A DNA stretch of 14,474 bases from the NCBI GenBank assembly GCA_035646975.1, contig DASROJ010000348.1, positions 1 to 14,474 of the forward strand. Reading direction: 5' to 3'. The notes under the pieces are model-generated. The model ran no database searches. It worked only from the letters and a program-made list of their open reading frames with translations, and was not told the DNA's origin. Source of the DNA: DASROJ01 sp035646975 (GTDB taxonomy: Bacteria; Acidobacteriota; Polarisedimenticolia; JACPZX01; DASXTC01). Made by a program: the position numbers and the translations under genes. Positions within the stretch are counted from its first letter, which is position 1. Every line of letters begins with the position of its first letter. Of the stretch, positions 1-6,565 are shown one piece after another.

Positions 1-291
1 GCCGCGGCGGCCGCCCAGCTGTTCGAACGACGAGGCCTCGCTGTTCCGTGTTGCTGGACCGGGGGCTGAGCGCTCAAGGTCCCTCGGGGCGCCTTCGGGT
101 CTTTCAATCCTGACAGTCCTGGCATTCCCGGCATTCCTGTCATTCCTGACATGGGGAACATAGCCGGTGGCCTCGGCCGGGCGCGATATCGAGAACAGCT
201 GGAGCATGACTCCACTGGCGACCAGCAGCAGCAGGATCAGGAGCCTGCCACCCTCGACAGCGTCACTTTGCCGTCGAGGGTCAGCGCTCAC
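1..291 (-). CDS. Single-pass membrane protein, N-terminal part (cut by window edge)
   Basis: An open frame runs from a GTG at 291-289 to the left edge, giving 97 codons without a stop. The GTG overlaps the TGA of the upstream beta-helix gene as GTGA, so translational coupling decides the start. A polar, charged N-terminus of about 16 residues precedes a hydrophobic segment (RLLILLLLVASGVMLQLF, about residues 16-33). This is a signal anchor or an uncleaved signal peptide. The rest is Arg/Pro/Glu/Ser-rich and looks unstructured, which fits an anchored protein with an extracytoplasmic linker. A 9-bp tandem repeat (106-150) lies inside the frame at about residues 48-62. I do not recognise the family. 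Sharing an operon with a secreted beta-helix protein suggests an envelope role. The evidence for a real gene is the coupling, the open frame and the membrane segment. Confidence 0.6.
   Translation of the reverse strand, partial: MSADPRRQSDAVEGGRLLILLLLVASGVMLQLFSISRPAEATGYVPHVRNDRNAGNARTVRIERPEGAPRDLERSAPGPATRNSEASSFEQLGGRRG
106..150. repeat. Five imperfect 9-bp tandem repeats inside the partial gene
   Basis: On the minus strand five consecutive 9-mers can be read: GTCAGGAAT, GACAGGAAT, GCCGGGAAT, GCCAGGACT and GTCAGGATT. The consensus is close to GNCAGGAAT. The unit is a multiple of three, so copy-number change would keep the frame. In the called frame it gives V/D/A-R-N type triplets. In the frame shifted by one it gives a collagen-like G-x-y run, which I treat as fortuitous. 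Confidence 0.7.
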
Positions 292-2735
292 AGAATGACG
301 CGGACATTGCCGGGCGGCTGCGGGGGCGTCGTGTCCCGGATGGTGAAGGTATAGGTGGAATCCAGGCCGGGGGGCGACAGGTTGAAATCATCGGCGACGA
401 TTCGAACTGTCACGGTCGAGCTGGTCGGAAACGGCGTGGGTCGCTGGTACGTCAGCGTGTACTCGAGCAGTCCGCCGGTAATCGTCGGCGTCACGAGGAC
501 CCCGTTCACGTACATTTTCACTGTGGCGATGTTCACACCCACCCCGTCGTCCTTCACATGGGCCACGATACTCGTCGTTTCGAGCACGCCGGCCGCTGCG
601 GGGGCGGGGATCATGCTGGCCAGGTAGGGAGGCGCGGGCTCGCCGGAGACGCGGAAGCGGAAGTTGTGATCCGACCAGGCTCCCTTCGTGAAGTCATTGT
701 CGTCCCACTGGCGGACCCGGACGTAGTACTCGCCGGTGGGCAGCGCGCGCGAGTCGGGCACCGTGTAGTCCTCGACCAGCGAGGAGACCACCCCCGAGTC
801 GAGCATCGGCCGCCCATCGCTCAGGCTGTCGAAGGAGTGCTTCGGGTCGATCTGCAGCTGGTACTTGGTCTGGAAATCTACGTCTCCCGCCGGCAGATCG
901 CCGAGCAGGTTGTCGACGTCGTTGATGTGCCACGAGATCCTCGGCGTCGAATCGGAGACGGTGAAGAGCGACTGGTACTCGTAGGGCGGGGCCGCGGCTC
1001 CGGTTTCGAACCTGCCGATGTCCCTGCGCGTTCCGCCGCCCACGGGCACCGGTGAGAGCGGGTCTGACGCGTCGATCGCCGGGCTGCCGGCCAGCAGGTG
1101 GAAGTCCTTGGCCACCGCATTCACGAACTTCGGATCGCACGCGGGGTTGCTGGGGGCCGGACCACCGAAGCAGTTGCCTGTCGGTGGGTGGCTCAGGAAC
1201 GCCAGGTCTCCGGTCGGGATGATGTAATCCGTCCCGTTGTTGTAGAAGATGTTGTCGTCCATGATCACGCCCTGCGTGGAAGAGCCGGGCAGAATGCCAC
1301 CACGGTACCGGATCCCGACGGCGCATTTCATGAAGATGTTGTTTCTGTAGGTGCCGTGGCTTGTGAACTCGAGCAGCTGAATGCCCGAGTGCTCCAGGTT
1401 GTAGAAGGTGTTGTTCTCCACGATGATCTCACCGCCGCGAAGAATCACCAGCCCCCAGGCGTTGCCGACGTTGGACGGGTTGTTGGGGTCCGCGATCCAC
1501 ACGTTGGCGAAGACATTGTCGACGACACGGGTGCCCTGCGTGCCGATGTAGAGAAAAATGACCCCCTCGAACGGGTGGCCGTCGTGGAAATAGTTGTCCG
1601 CGATCACGATGTTGTTGGCGCTGCCACCGTGGGCCTGGATGCAGTGCCGCGTGTCGAAATGAGTGAACTCGTTGTTCCTGATCTCGACGTGCTTCGCGTT
1701 GGAGATCTCGATGTGATCGAACAACGGCTGATCGAACAGGCAGCCGGTGATCCTGAGGTCTTCGCTTCCGTCGCTGAGGAACAGCCCGGTCATGTTGACC
1801 GTCCCGCTGCTGTCCCATCGACAATTCTTCACGGTGATGGTGCGCGCGTCGCTCACGTAATAGCCCTGAACGGTCGAAGCGCCTCCCACCGTCAGGCCGT
1901 CGAACACCCAGTCATTCACGTTGGCGACCTGGATCGCGATCTTCGTGCCGGTGCTCAGCGCACGCAGGAGCGGCCGCTCTCCGGGGTAGGCTTTCACCGT
2001 GATCGGGTTGCCCGGCTCGCCGTTCGCATAACCCCCCGCGGGATTGATCAGCACGTTTTCGTCGTAGTTCCCGCCGCGCATCAGCAGCGTGTCGCCCTTG
2101 GTGAGCATCCTGGCGCCCTTCGCGAGCGTCCTGAACGGGGCAGCCAGCGTTCCCGCGTTGGCATCGTTTCCGGTGGGCGAGACATACAGTGTCTTGCCGG
2201 TGATCTTCGGCGCGACGACAGTGACCGGATCGTTGGACGACACCGGGTCGGCCACCACCGCCATGTCCTGGGCCAGCAGAGGGTACTGGTTCATGCGCAG
2301 ATCGCCCTGGACCCAGGGGCCCCAGGTCGTGCCGTTGGTCTGGACGCGCATGCGCCAGTAGATGAGATGAGCACGCCGGTCGAGCGTCAGCGGAACGAAT
2401 CCTGACAGCAGGATGCCCCGCAGCGTGGCGCAGCGCGCATTGTTGCTGGTGCCCTTGTCCTGGGTCCCGCTGTCCCAGAACAGCACCGCTCCGGCCGGAT
2501 TGTTGTTGTAGTTCAGCTCGAAATTCGGATCGTCATCGACCTGGAAATCCCAGTTGGTCTGCGTGCCAGAGAAGTCCCAGCAGAACTCCGGAGTGAAACT
2601 CAAGACATGCCGGTTGCCCGGCACACCCTCGATGCGCACGTTGGTCGGTGTCTGAGCTCTGGCACTCGCCGTGCCCGCCAGAACGACGACCGCAGCAATG
2701 ATCAAGTGGCGTGTGACTGCCTGAAGGCGACGCAT
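288..2735 (-). CDS. Secreted right-handed parallel beta-helix protein with Fn3/Ig-like modules
   Basis: This encodes 815 residues starting at the ATG at 2735-2733. AGAGGGG lies about 7 nt upstream, and the start places a textbook signal peptide at the N-terminus (MRRLQ, hydrophobic LIIAAVVVLAG, then ARAQ before the likely cleavage near residue 28). A longer in-frame start ten codons upstream lacks such a site. Residues about 30-150 form an Fn3-like module ending in a Y-W-R-M-R-V strand. From about residue 181, KTLYVSPTGNDANAG and PFRTLAKGA are the classic opening of DUF1565/pectate-lyase-like beta-helix proteins. Many N-rich turns follow (residues about 200-560; for example IEIRNNEF, IVIADNYFHDG, IIVENNTFYN). 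A second Fn3-like module (about 595-690) and an Ig-like module (about 700-815) close the protein. These helices usually bind or cleave polysaccharides, but I see no proof of catalysis. There is no PEP-CTERM or type IX sorting tail. The next gene starts inside its stop codon. Confidence 0.9.
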   Translation of the reverse strand: MRRLQAVTRHLIIAAVVVLAGTASARAQTPTNVRIEGVPGNRHVLSFTPEFCWDFSGTQTNWDFQVDDDPNFELNYNNNPAGAVLFWDSGTQDKGTSNNARCATLRGILLSGFVPLTLDRRAHLIYWRMRVQTNGTTWGPWVQGDLRMNQYPLLAQDMAVVADPVSSNDPVTVVAPKITGKTLYVSPTGNDANAGTLAAPFRTLAKGARMLTKGDTLLMRGGNYDENVLINPAGGYANGEPGNPITVKAYPGERPLLRALSTGTKIAIQVANVNDWVFDGLTVGGASTVQGYYVSDARTITVKNCRWDSSGTVNMTGLFLSDGSEDLRITGCLFDQPLFDHIEISNAKHVEIRNNEFTHFDTRHCIQAHGGSANNIVIADNYFHDGHPFEGVIFLYIGTQGTRVVDNVFANVWIADPNNPSNVGNAWGLVILRGGEIIVENNTFYNLEHSGIQLLEFTSHGTYRNNIFMKCAVGIRYRGGILPGSSTQGVIMDDNIFYNNGTDYIIPTGDLAFLSHPPTGNCFGGPAPSNPACDPKFVNAVAKDFHLLAGSPAIDASDPLSPVPVGGGTRRDIGRFETGAAAPPYEYQSLFTVSDSTPRISWHINDVDNLLGDLPAGDVDFQTKYQLQIDPKHSFDSLSDGRPMLDSGVVSSLVEDYTVPDSRALPTGEYYVRVRQWDDNDFTKGAWSDHNFRFRVSGEPAPPYLASMIPAPAAAGVLETTSIVAHVKDDGVGVNIATVKMYVNGVLVTPTITGGLLEYTLTYQRPTPFPTSSTVTVRIVADDFNLSPPGLDSTYTFTIRDTTPPQPPGNVRVIL

Positions 2736-3048
2736 CAGTATTCCCCTCTCGGAGTAACATTGCACCGGGTTGGATGCCGGCGATCGATGATGTCGTCGTC
2801 AGCCCGATGTTGTTGCCGGCAGCCAGCGGGGAGAGGCTGCCGATTGCTCGATCTTCTCCAGACCGGCGAGCCGCCGAAATCCGGCACCGAGACGCGGCGC
2901 ATGCCGCACTTGGTTCGAATCTTTCGGCGCGGTCCTTCTATTGAAACTGTGTGCCGGCGAATCGTCCGGGCCATTCAGCGGGAACTGCCGCGTGCCCAAC
3001 CGATTACTCCAGATGTTGCAGTTGTTATGGAGTCGACGGCCGAGACGA
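2736..3048 (-). other. Long 5' leader / intergenic stretch before the beta-helix gene
   Basis: About 310 bases lie between the predicted minus-strand promoter and the beta-helix start. I recognise no riboswitch or RNA family. A 79-codon minus-strand ORF (2974-2735) ends in TGATG on the beta-helix start codon. It has no visible ribosome site and an unremarkable Arg-rich product, so I do not call it. The other ORFs here also look like chance. Confidence 0.4.
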
Positions 3049-3076
3049 AATATAGCCTCACCTCATAAAGTGTCAA
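3049..3076 (-). promoter_or_regulatory. Sigma-70-like promoter for the beta-helix operon
   Basis: Reading the minus strand, TTGACA (3076-3071) is followed after 16 bases by TATATT (3054-3049). The -35 is a perfect consensus and the -10 differs at two positions. The local sequence is AT-rich in an otherwise high-GC window. It points at the beta-helix gene, which starts about 310 bases downstream, and implies a long leader. The rest of the divergent intergenic region (3077-3190) shows no comparably good plus-strand promoter for the SGNH gene. Confidence 0.65.
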
Positions 3077-3190
3077 GCACTACGATGGGATAGCAGAGCG
3101 GGAGGATGGAGCCCGCTCAATTCGTGATCGGCTCCGCCGACCGATAAACTCCCGACGAAACCAAGATCACCTTGTCGGAGGAACAGCCGG

Positions 3191-4255
3191 GTGAGAATTG
3201 CTTCAGGCCCCTGGTTGAAGAACATCGTCCTGATGCTCGCCTCGGTAGTCCTCACGTTCGGGGTGGCAGAAGTCGCGCTGCGTCTCTCTCACAGGATCCC
3301 CACCAATTCGCTTCGCTCTCCCGACCTGCGTACGCTCGAGGCGCAGCCCGGCCTCTTCCAGCCAGACCAGGATTTCATCGACCGGCTCAATCCGGCGCTG
3401 CCGTACAGGGTGCGCACCAACTCCGCTGGCTTCAGGGGGCCGGAGTTCGCGATTGAAAAACCGGCGGGTTGTCTGCGGATTCTCTGCGTGGGCGACTCGT
3501 ATACCTTCGGCCCGTACGTGCAGGAGGACCAGTCGCTGCCCGGGGTGCTGGGGCGGCTTCTGGCCCGACGGACGCCGCCTGCAGTGGAAGTCATCAACGG
3601 CGGCGCCAGCGGGTTCACCATCCTGGATGAGCGGCGATTCCTCGAGGAGCGGGCTCTCGCAATCGCTCCAGACATCGTGCTGCTGTTCTTTTGCCAGAAC
3701 GACATCCGGGATCTTGGCCAGAAGCGGGCGACGATCGACCTGATGCGTGACCATGCCGCCACGAAATCGATGCCGCTCCTCGGCCCCATGATCGGGTTGC
3801 TGCAACAGACCGCGCTCTTCAACGCGATGCAGAAAGTCTCGGCGCAGATGTGGGTGCGTCGTCGGGCGGCGCAGCAGCCCGTACTGTCGCGCAACGAGAC
3901 CGGGCACTGGGAGATCTATCGAACAAACCTGCGGGCGATGGCCGATCTGCTCGCGCGACGTCGGATCCGCTGGATGGTGGTGGCGTGGCCTTCCGCGCAG
4001 CAGCTGGGAGGGTCGGAATCGCTCGAACCGCAGGAGAGGCTCGAGGGTCTGGCCCGTGAGGCCGGTGTGCCGTTCCTGGACCTGACCCCCGCGCTCCAGG
4101 ATCTGCGCCGCAAGGGGGAGCGAGCCTACCTGGTGCCGCTGGACGGTCATCCGAGCGCCGCCGGCTACGAGGCCTCGGCAAGGGCGGTGGCCGAGCGACT
4201 GCTGCAGCTGGGCTACCTGCCTCCTTCGGATCTGTTGCCTGGTGTTCAGGACTAG
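3191..4255 (+). CDS. Membrane-anchored SGNH/GDSL-type hydrolase
   Basis: This encodes 354 residues from a GTG at 3191, with GGAGGAA at 3177-3183 (7 nt spacing) fixing the start. A hydrophobic stretch (NIVLMLASVVLTFGVAEVAL, about residues 11-30) should anchor or export the protein. The SGNH blocks are visible: GDSYTFG with the nucleophile S103 (block I), FCQND with N170/D171 (block III), and DGHPSAAGY with D318/H320 (block V, D-x-H spacing). Length and layout match the extracytoplasmic SGNH proteins that remove or transfer acyl groups on glycans, but the substrate cannot be read from sequence. It is divergent from the beta-helix gene and upstream of the secretory/PqqD unit. I do not see a terminator between it and the next promoter, so some readthrough is possible. 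Confidence 0.9.
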   Translation: MRIASGPWLKNIVLMLASVVLTFGVAEVALRLSHRIPTNSLRSPDLRTLEAQPGLFQPDQDFIDRLNPALPYRVRTNSAGFRGPEFAIEKPAGCLRILCVGDSYTFGPYVQEDQSLPGVLGRLLARRTPPAVEVINGGASGFTILDERRFLEERALAIAPDIVLLFFCQNDIRDLGQKRATIDLMRDHAATKSMPLLGPMIGLLQQTALFNAMQKVSAQMWVRRRAAQQPVLSRNETGHWEIYRTNLRAMADLLARRRIRWMVVAWPSAQQLGGSESLEPQERLEGLAREAGVPFLDLTPALQDLRRKGERAYLVPLDGHPSAAGYEASARAVAERLLQLGYLPPSDLLPGVQD

Positions 4256-4342
4256 CCGATTTGTTTCAGGAATTGCGCCGATCCAGATCGTAGGAGAATT
4301 GCACCAACCGGCCGGAAAGTGGCGTCAGCAGTAAGATTTCTG

Positions 4343-4373
4343 TTGACGGAGAAACCGAGTCCACGTATATAAT
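4343..4373 (+). promoter_or_regulatory. Sigma-70-like promoter for the PqqD/peptide operon
   Basis: TTGACG (4343-4348) is followed by an AT-rich run containing TATATA at 4366 (17-base spacing) and TATAAT at 4368 (19-base spacing). This is one of the best promoter-like matches in the window. It lies in the 286-base gap after the SGNH gene and about 170 bases upstream of the secreted-protein start. The rest of the gap (4256-4342) holds nothing I recognise. Confidence 0.7.
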
Positions 4374-4541
4374 CCTGCAATTGGCCCAAATCCTTGGGGG
4401 GACGCCACTCCTCCCTGGCGCTCTAATACGAGGTCGTTCCCAAACACATCCAAGAGATTTGCGCGGAGGTGTCGCTGACACCGGCTGCAACGTCAAGTTC
4501 ACGATCGACCGGTATCCCGGTCGAAGGGTCAAGGGGGCCCA
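4374..4541 (+). promoter_or_regulatory. Hairpin-rich 5' leader abutting the ribosome site
   Basis: The transcribed leader holds three inverted repeats. CGCCA/TGGCG lies at about 4404-4421. GGTGTC/GACACC is at 4468-4482 with a 3-nt loop. TCGACCGG/CCGGTCGA is at 4505-4524, an 8-bp perfect stem with a TATC loop. The last stem ends seven bases before the AAGGGGG ribosome site (4531-4537). This could stabilise mRNA, control access to the ribosome site, or be a protein-binding site. No known riboswitch consensus was recognised. Confidence 0.4.
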
Positions 4542-5945
4542 ATGAGCAGCATGAGCACCATGAGAACCATGCCTAGCAGAAAAATAACAATCGCATTGCT
4601 CGCAACGTTCGCAGCCGTCGGATTCGGCAGCTTCACCTGGGCGCAGCAGCAGACCTGTGCCGCGCCCACGGCCGCCTGCAGCCTGGGCTCCAACGTCACG
4701 ACCAGCCAGATTCAGATCGGTGGGCCCGGCTCGATCAGCAGCAACAACACGATCCCGGCGACCTGTGATGGCGGCACACCGGGCAACCTGATCAGCGCCC
4801 GCTACGATTTCAGCTTCGACCGGGCAGCCGGGCAGCTCACGGTGACCGCGACCAACACCACACAGGCGCCGAACGCCGGCGCCCTGACCGGGTTTGGTTT
4901 CAACGTCACGTCCGATGTGACGCTGATGACCCTGGCCTCTCAGACGGCCGGCGGTCTGACCTGGAGCGCGGCGTTCGACCGCGACCGCAACGACAACGTC
5001 ATCGAGATCCCGGTCGGCAGTCACGACAAGGACATCAAGTGCGACGGGTTCGGCCGCGTGAACGTGTTCGGCGGCAACAAGGGGGTCGACACCGGCTTCG
5101 GCGGCGGATCGGCTACGGAGATTCTTCCCGGCAACGCGAAGACCTTTGTCTTCAACGTGACCGGCAACCTGGCCAATGTCTCGGCCTGCACGTTCACCTC
5201 GGTGGCAAGCCTGATACCGCCCGGTGACAAGACGGTCCTGGCGGTCGGCCGATTCCAGGCCTGCAACGGCGGCGGCTCCGCATGGGCCGGCCCCTGCACA
5301 CCGACCAACCTGCTGGTCAACCTGGTGGACTTCAAGGTCAAGGGGAACCGGAACAACATCGTGGAGTGGGAAACCGCCACGGAAATCGACAGCGCCGGTT
5401 TCTACGTGCTGGTGCGCGACGAACGGACCAAGGAGTACCGTCGCGTGAACACGAACCTGATCCCGTCGCAGGGAAGCGAGGTATCGGGCGCGTTCTATCA
5501 TTTCGAGGACGTCACCGCGGTCAATGGCAAGAAGAACAAGTACATCCTCGAGGAGATGGAGACCAGCGGCAACAACAACATCTATTTCCCGAAGGCCCAG
5601 GTCGTCGTGGTGAATCCGGCGAATCCGGACATCAATCTGCTCTACCCCGCGTATGAGCAGCCGATCGACACCCGTGGCGGCACGCGGCTGAAGTGGGAGT
5701 CGGCGAACTTCTCGCGCCGGCAGGTCATCGAGATCTCCAGCGATGCCACGTTCCCGCAGGCGGGAACTCTCACGGTGAACGCGGGCAACTCGAAGTCGCG
5801 CAACCTCTCTCACAACGAGTTGTCGCAGATCGAGGACATGTCGGTCCTGAGCGGCGAGGGTGGCGTCTACTGGCGGGTCCGTGGCAAGAACTCCGTGGGT
5901 GCGGAAGGGGTCAGCCAGACCTATTTCATGCCGGTAGCGCAGTAG
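4542..5945 (+). CDS. Secreted Cys-rich protein with Fn3-like C-terminal modules
   Basis: This encodes 467 residues. AAGGGGG just upstream supports the first ATG. Three further in-frame ATGs follow within ten codons, so the exact start could shift. The signal peptide has a basic n-region, hydrophobic IALLATFAAVGFG and a likely cut after FTWA (about residue 34). Residues about 38-260 contain scattered Cys (such as QTCAAP, AACSLG, TCDGG, KCDGF, ACTFTS, ACNGGG, PCTPTN), consistent with disulfides outside the cytoplasm. From about residue 274, VEWETATEIDSAGFYVLVRD and a later YILEEMETSG match the recurrent W-E-T-A-t-E-x-D-x-A-G-F beta-sandwich module seen in secreted bacterial proteins. From about 364 a further Fn3-like module ends in VYWRVRG. 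It is first in an operon with PqqD (17-base gap) and the small peptide. It may be a surface scaffold or a target of the system; its function is unknown. Confidence 0.85.
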   Translation: MSSMSTMRTMPSRKITIALLATFAAVGFGSFTWAQQQTCAAPTAACSLGSNVTTSQIQIGGPGSISSNNTIPATCDGGTPGNLISARYDFSFDRAAGQLTVTATNTTQAPNAGALTGFGFNVTSDVTLMTLASQTAGGLTWSAAFDRDRNDNVIEIPVGSHDKDIKCDGFGRVNVFGGNKGVDTGFGGGSATEILPGNAKTFVFNVTGNLANVSACTFTSVASLIPPGDKTVLAVGRFQACNGGGSAWAGPCTPTNLLVNLVDFKVKGNRNNIVEWETATEIDSAGFYVLVRDERTKEYRRVNTNLIPSQGSEVSGAFYHFEDVTAVNGKKNKYILEEMETSGNNNIYFPKAQVVVVNPANPDINLLYPAYEQPIDTRGGTRLKWESANFSRRQVIEISSDATFPQAGTLTVNAGNSKSRNLSHNELSQIEDMSVLSGEGGVYWRVRGKNSVGAEGVSQTYFMPVAQ

Positions 5946-5962
5946 TCGGAGACCGACCAGCG

Positions 5963-6304
5963 ATGATGGCTGCAACGACAGGATGCCCGCGAGCACGCAG
6001 AGACCTGGCTCTTCAGGAGGCCGGAAGAGAAGGGTTGCTGTACGATCGCGAGGGGGAATTGATTCACATTCTGAACAGCACGGCTGTCGAAATCTGGAAG
6101 GTCTGCGATGGCGCGAACGACATCCCGGCCATCGAGTCGATGCTGAGATCGAAGTTCGGCGTCGGCGATGACCACGACGTGGCGAGTGACATCGAGAACC
6201 TGTTGAAGAATCTTGACGAGCGGGGGCTGCTGGAAGGCGTTGGTGCCGATCCAGCGGGGGAACCGCGTAAGGGAGCCATGGCTGGCTCCCAGAGGCGAGC
6301 ATGA
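5963..6304 (+). CDS. PqqD-family peptide chaperone (RiPP recognition element)
   Basis: This encodes 113 residues from the ATG at 5963; a second ATG follows at once. The upstream GGAG is about 12 bases away, so initiation may be weak or coupled to the preceding stop. The PqqD fold is visible. There is a beta-rich N-half with LLYDREGELIHILN, then the hallmark LNSTAVEIW and CDG (about residues 37-51), then helices with DIENLLKNLDERGLLE, as in the V-x-x-D-v-x-x-f-l-x-x-L-x-x-x-G-l-l ending of the family. The family binds leader peptides and delivers them to modifying enzymes. This is shown for PqqD itself and for the B1 proteins of lasso clusters. The C-terminus extends about 20 residues beyond the usual end. 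Its stop overlaps the next start as ATGA, directly linking it to the 43-codon peptide gene. With the HprK-like kinase and nucleotidyltransferase downstream it resembles, from memory, the PqqD member of the 'HPr-rel-A' type gene set. Confidence 0.88.
   Translation: MMAATTGCPRARRDLALQEAGREGLLYDREGELIHILNSTAVEIWKVCDGANDIPAIESMLRSKFGVGDDHDVASDIENLLKNLDERGLLEGVGADPAGEPRKGAMAGSQRRA
6271..6290 (+). promoter_or_regulatory. 7-bp hairpin directly before the peptide gene's ribosome site
   Basis: GGGAGCC and GGCTCCC form a perfect stem around an ATGGCT loop. The stem ends one base before AGAGG (6291-6295), the likely ribosome site of the 43-codon gene, which starts 5 nt later. It sits in the last codons of pqqD. 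A stem abutting a ribosome site can keep it free of upstream pairing, or gate it until pqqD is translated. Confidence 0.45.
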
Positions 6305-6432
6305 ATAACAAAGACTTCGACGCTCCTGTGACCTACGTTACGCCGGCAATCGAGACCCTGAGCGATCAGGACATCCTCGAAGAGCTTGGGCCGGCCCAGG
6401 CGTACACCGGAACGCTGCCGTTCCAGTTCTAA
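6301..6432 (+). CDS. 43-residue candidate RiPP-type precursor peptide
   Basis: A small ORF starts at the ATG overlapping the PqqD stop (ATGA). AGAGG is spaced 5 nt upstream and the stop is TAA. The product is acidic, has no Cys and has no signal peptide. Residues 12-17 read YVTPAI, matching the Y-x-x-P-x-[L/I] leader motif that PqqD-like B1 proteins recognise in lasso precursors. The middle, LSDQDILEELG (20-30), should be an amphipathic acidic helix. The end, GPAQAYTGTLPFQF (30-43), is uncharged and aromatic, as expected of a core. A strong terminator hairpin follows 38 bases later, marking the end of a high-level transcript. No Asp/Glu exists after residue 28, so a canonical lasso ring starting at G30 is excluded. 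Coupling to PqqD, good ribosome site and terminator together support a real gene. The chemistry of modification is unknown; Thr/Tyr/Ser phosphorylation by the downstream kinase is possible. Confidence 0.75.
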   Translation: MNNKDFDAPVTYVTPAIETLSDQDILEELGPAQAYTGTLPFQF

Positions 6433-6470
6433 TCGAGCTGCCGGCAACAGTTCCACGACCGTAACCATTC

Positions 6471-6532
6471 AAGGGAATGAAGCTGAGGAGGCGATCGCCT
6501 CCGGGATCGCTTCATTCCCTTTTGGTTTTTTT
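6471..6532 (+). terminator. Strong intrinsic terminator / possible attenuator after the peptide gene
   Basis: AAGGGAATGAAGC (6471-6483) pairs perfectly over 13 bases with GCTTCATTCCCTT (6509-6521). It is followed by a T-rich tract (TTTGGTTTTTTT). The loop itself contains a perfect 16-bp palindrome, GGAGGCGATCGCCTCC (6487-6502), giving a stacked double hairpin. The kinase start is at 6566, leaving about 33 bases after the T tract. I see no promoter there, so the downstream genes probably depend on readthrough. Confidence 0.85.
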
Positions 6533-6565
6533 GGCAAGCGCGCCAATAGGAACACGACGGACGCC

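Noticed and set aside
106..150. Collagen-like G-x-y protein on the minus strand
   Set aside because: Only five triplets occur, the frame starts at an ATG without a ribosome site, and the coupled GTG frame with a membrane segment explains the region better.
1098..2405. 435-codon plus-strand open frame
   Set aside because: It is antisense to the beta-helix gene. It has no recognisable domain and the V/D/R/H-rich composition of a shadow frame.
2735..2974. 79-codon minus-strand ORF ending in TGATG on the beta-helix start
   Set aside because: It has no ribosome site, no recognisable features and an Arg/Pro-rich product. The overlap alone is not enough.
2607..3068. 153-codon plus-strand ORF across the divergent intergenic region
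   Set aside because: It covers the beta-helix signal peptide in antisense and the minus-strand promoter. Its product shows no domain.
3077..3190. Plus-strand promoter for the SGNH gene
   Set aside because: Only weak hexamers (such as GATAAACT near 3143) are visible, without a -35 partner at the right distance.
4266..6311. 681-codon open frame on the minus strand
   Set aside because: It lies antisense to the secreted protein and pqqD, both of which have clear family features and ribosome sites. Its product is Arg/His/Val-rich low-complexity typical of antisense frames in high-GC genes.
6301..6432. Canonical lasso peptide precursor
   Set aside because: The leader motif fits, but there is no Asp/Glu 7-9 residues after G30 to close the ring. 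Neither an asparagine-synthetase-like cyclase nor a B2 protease is present in the window. I keep the broader RiPP-type call.
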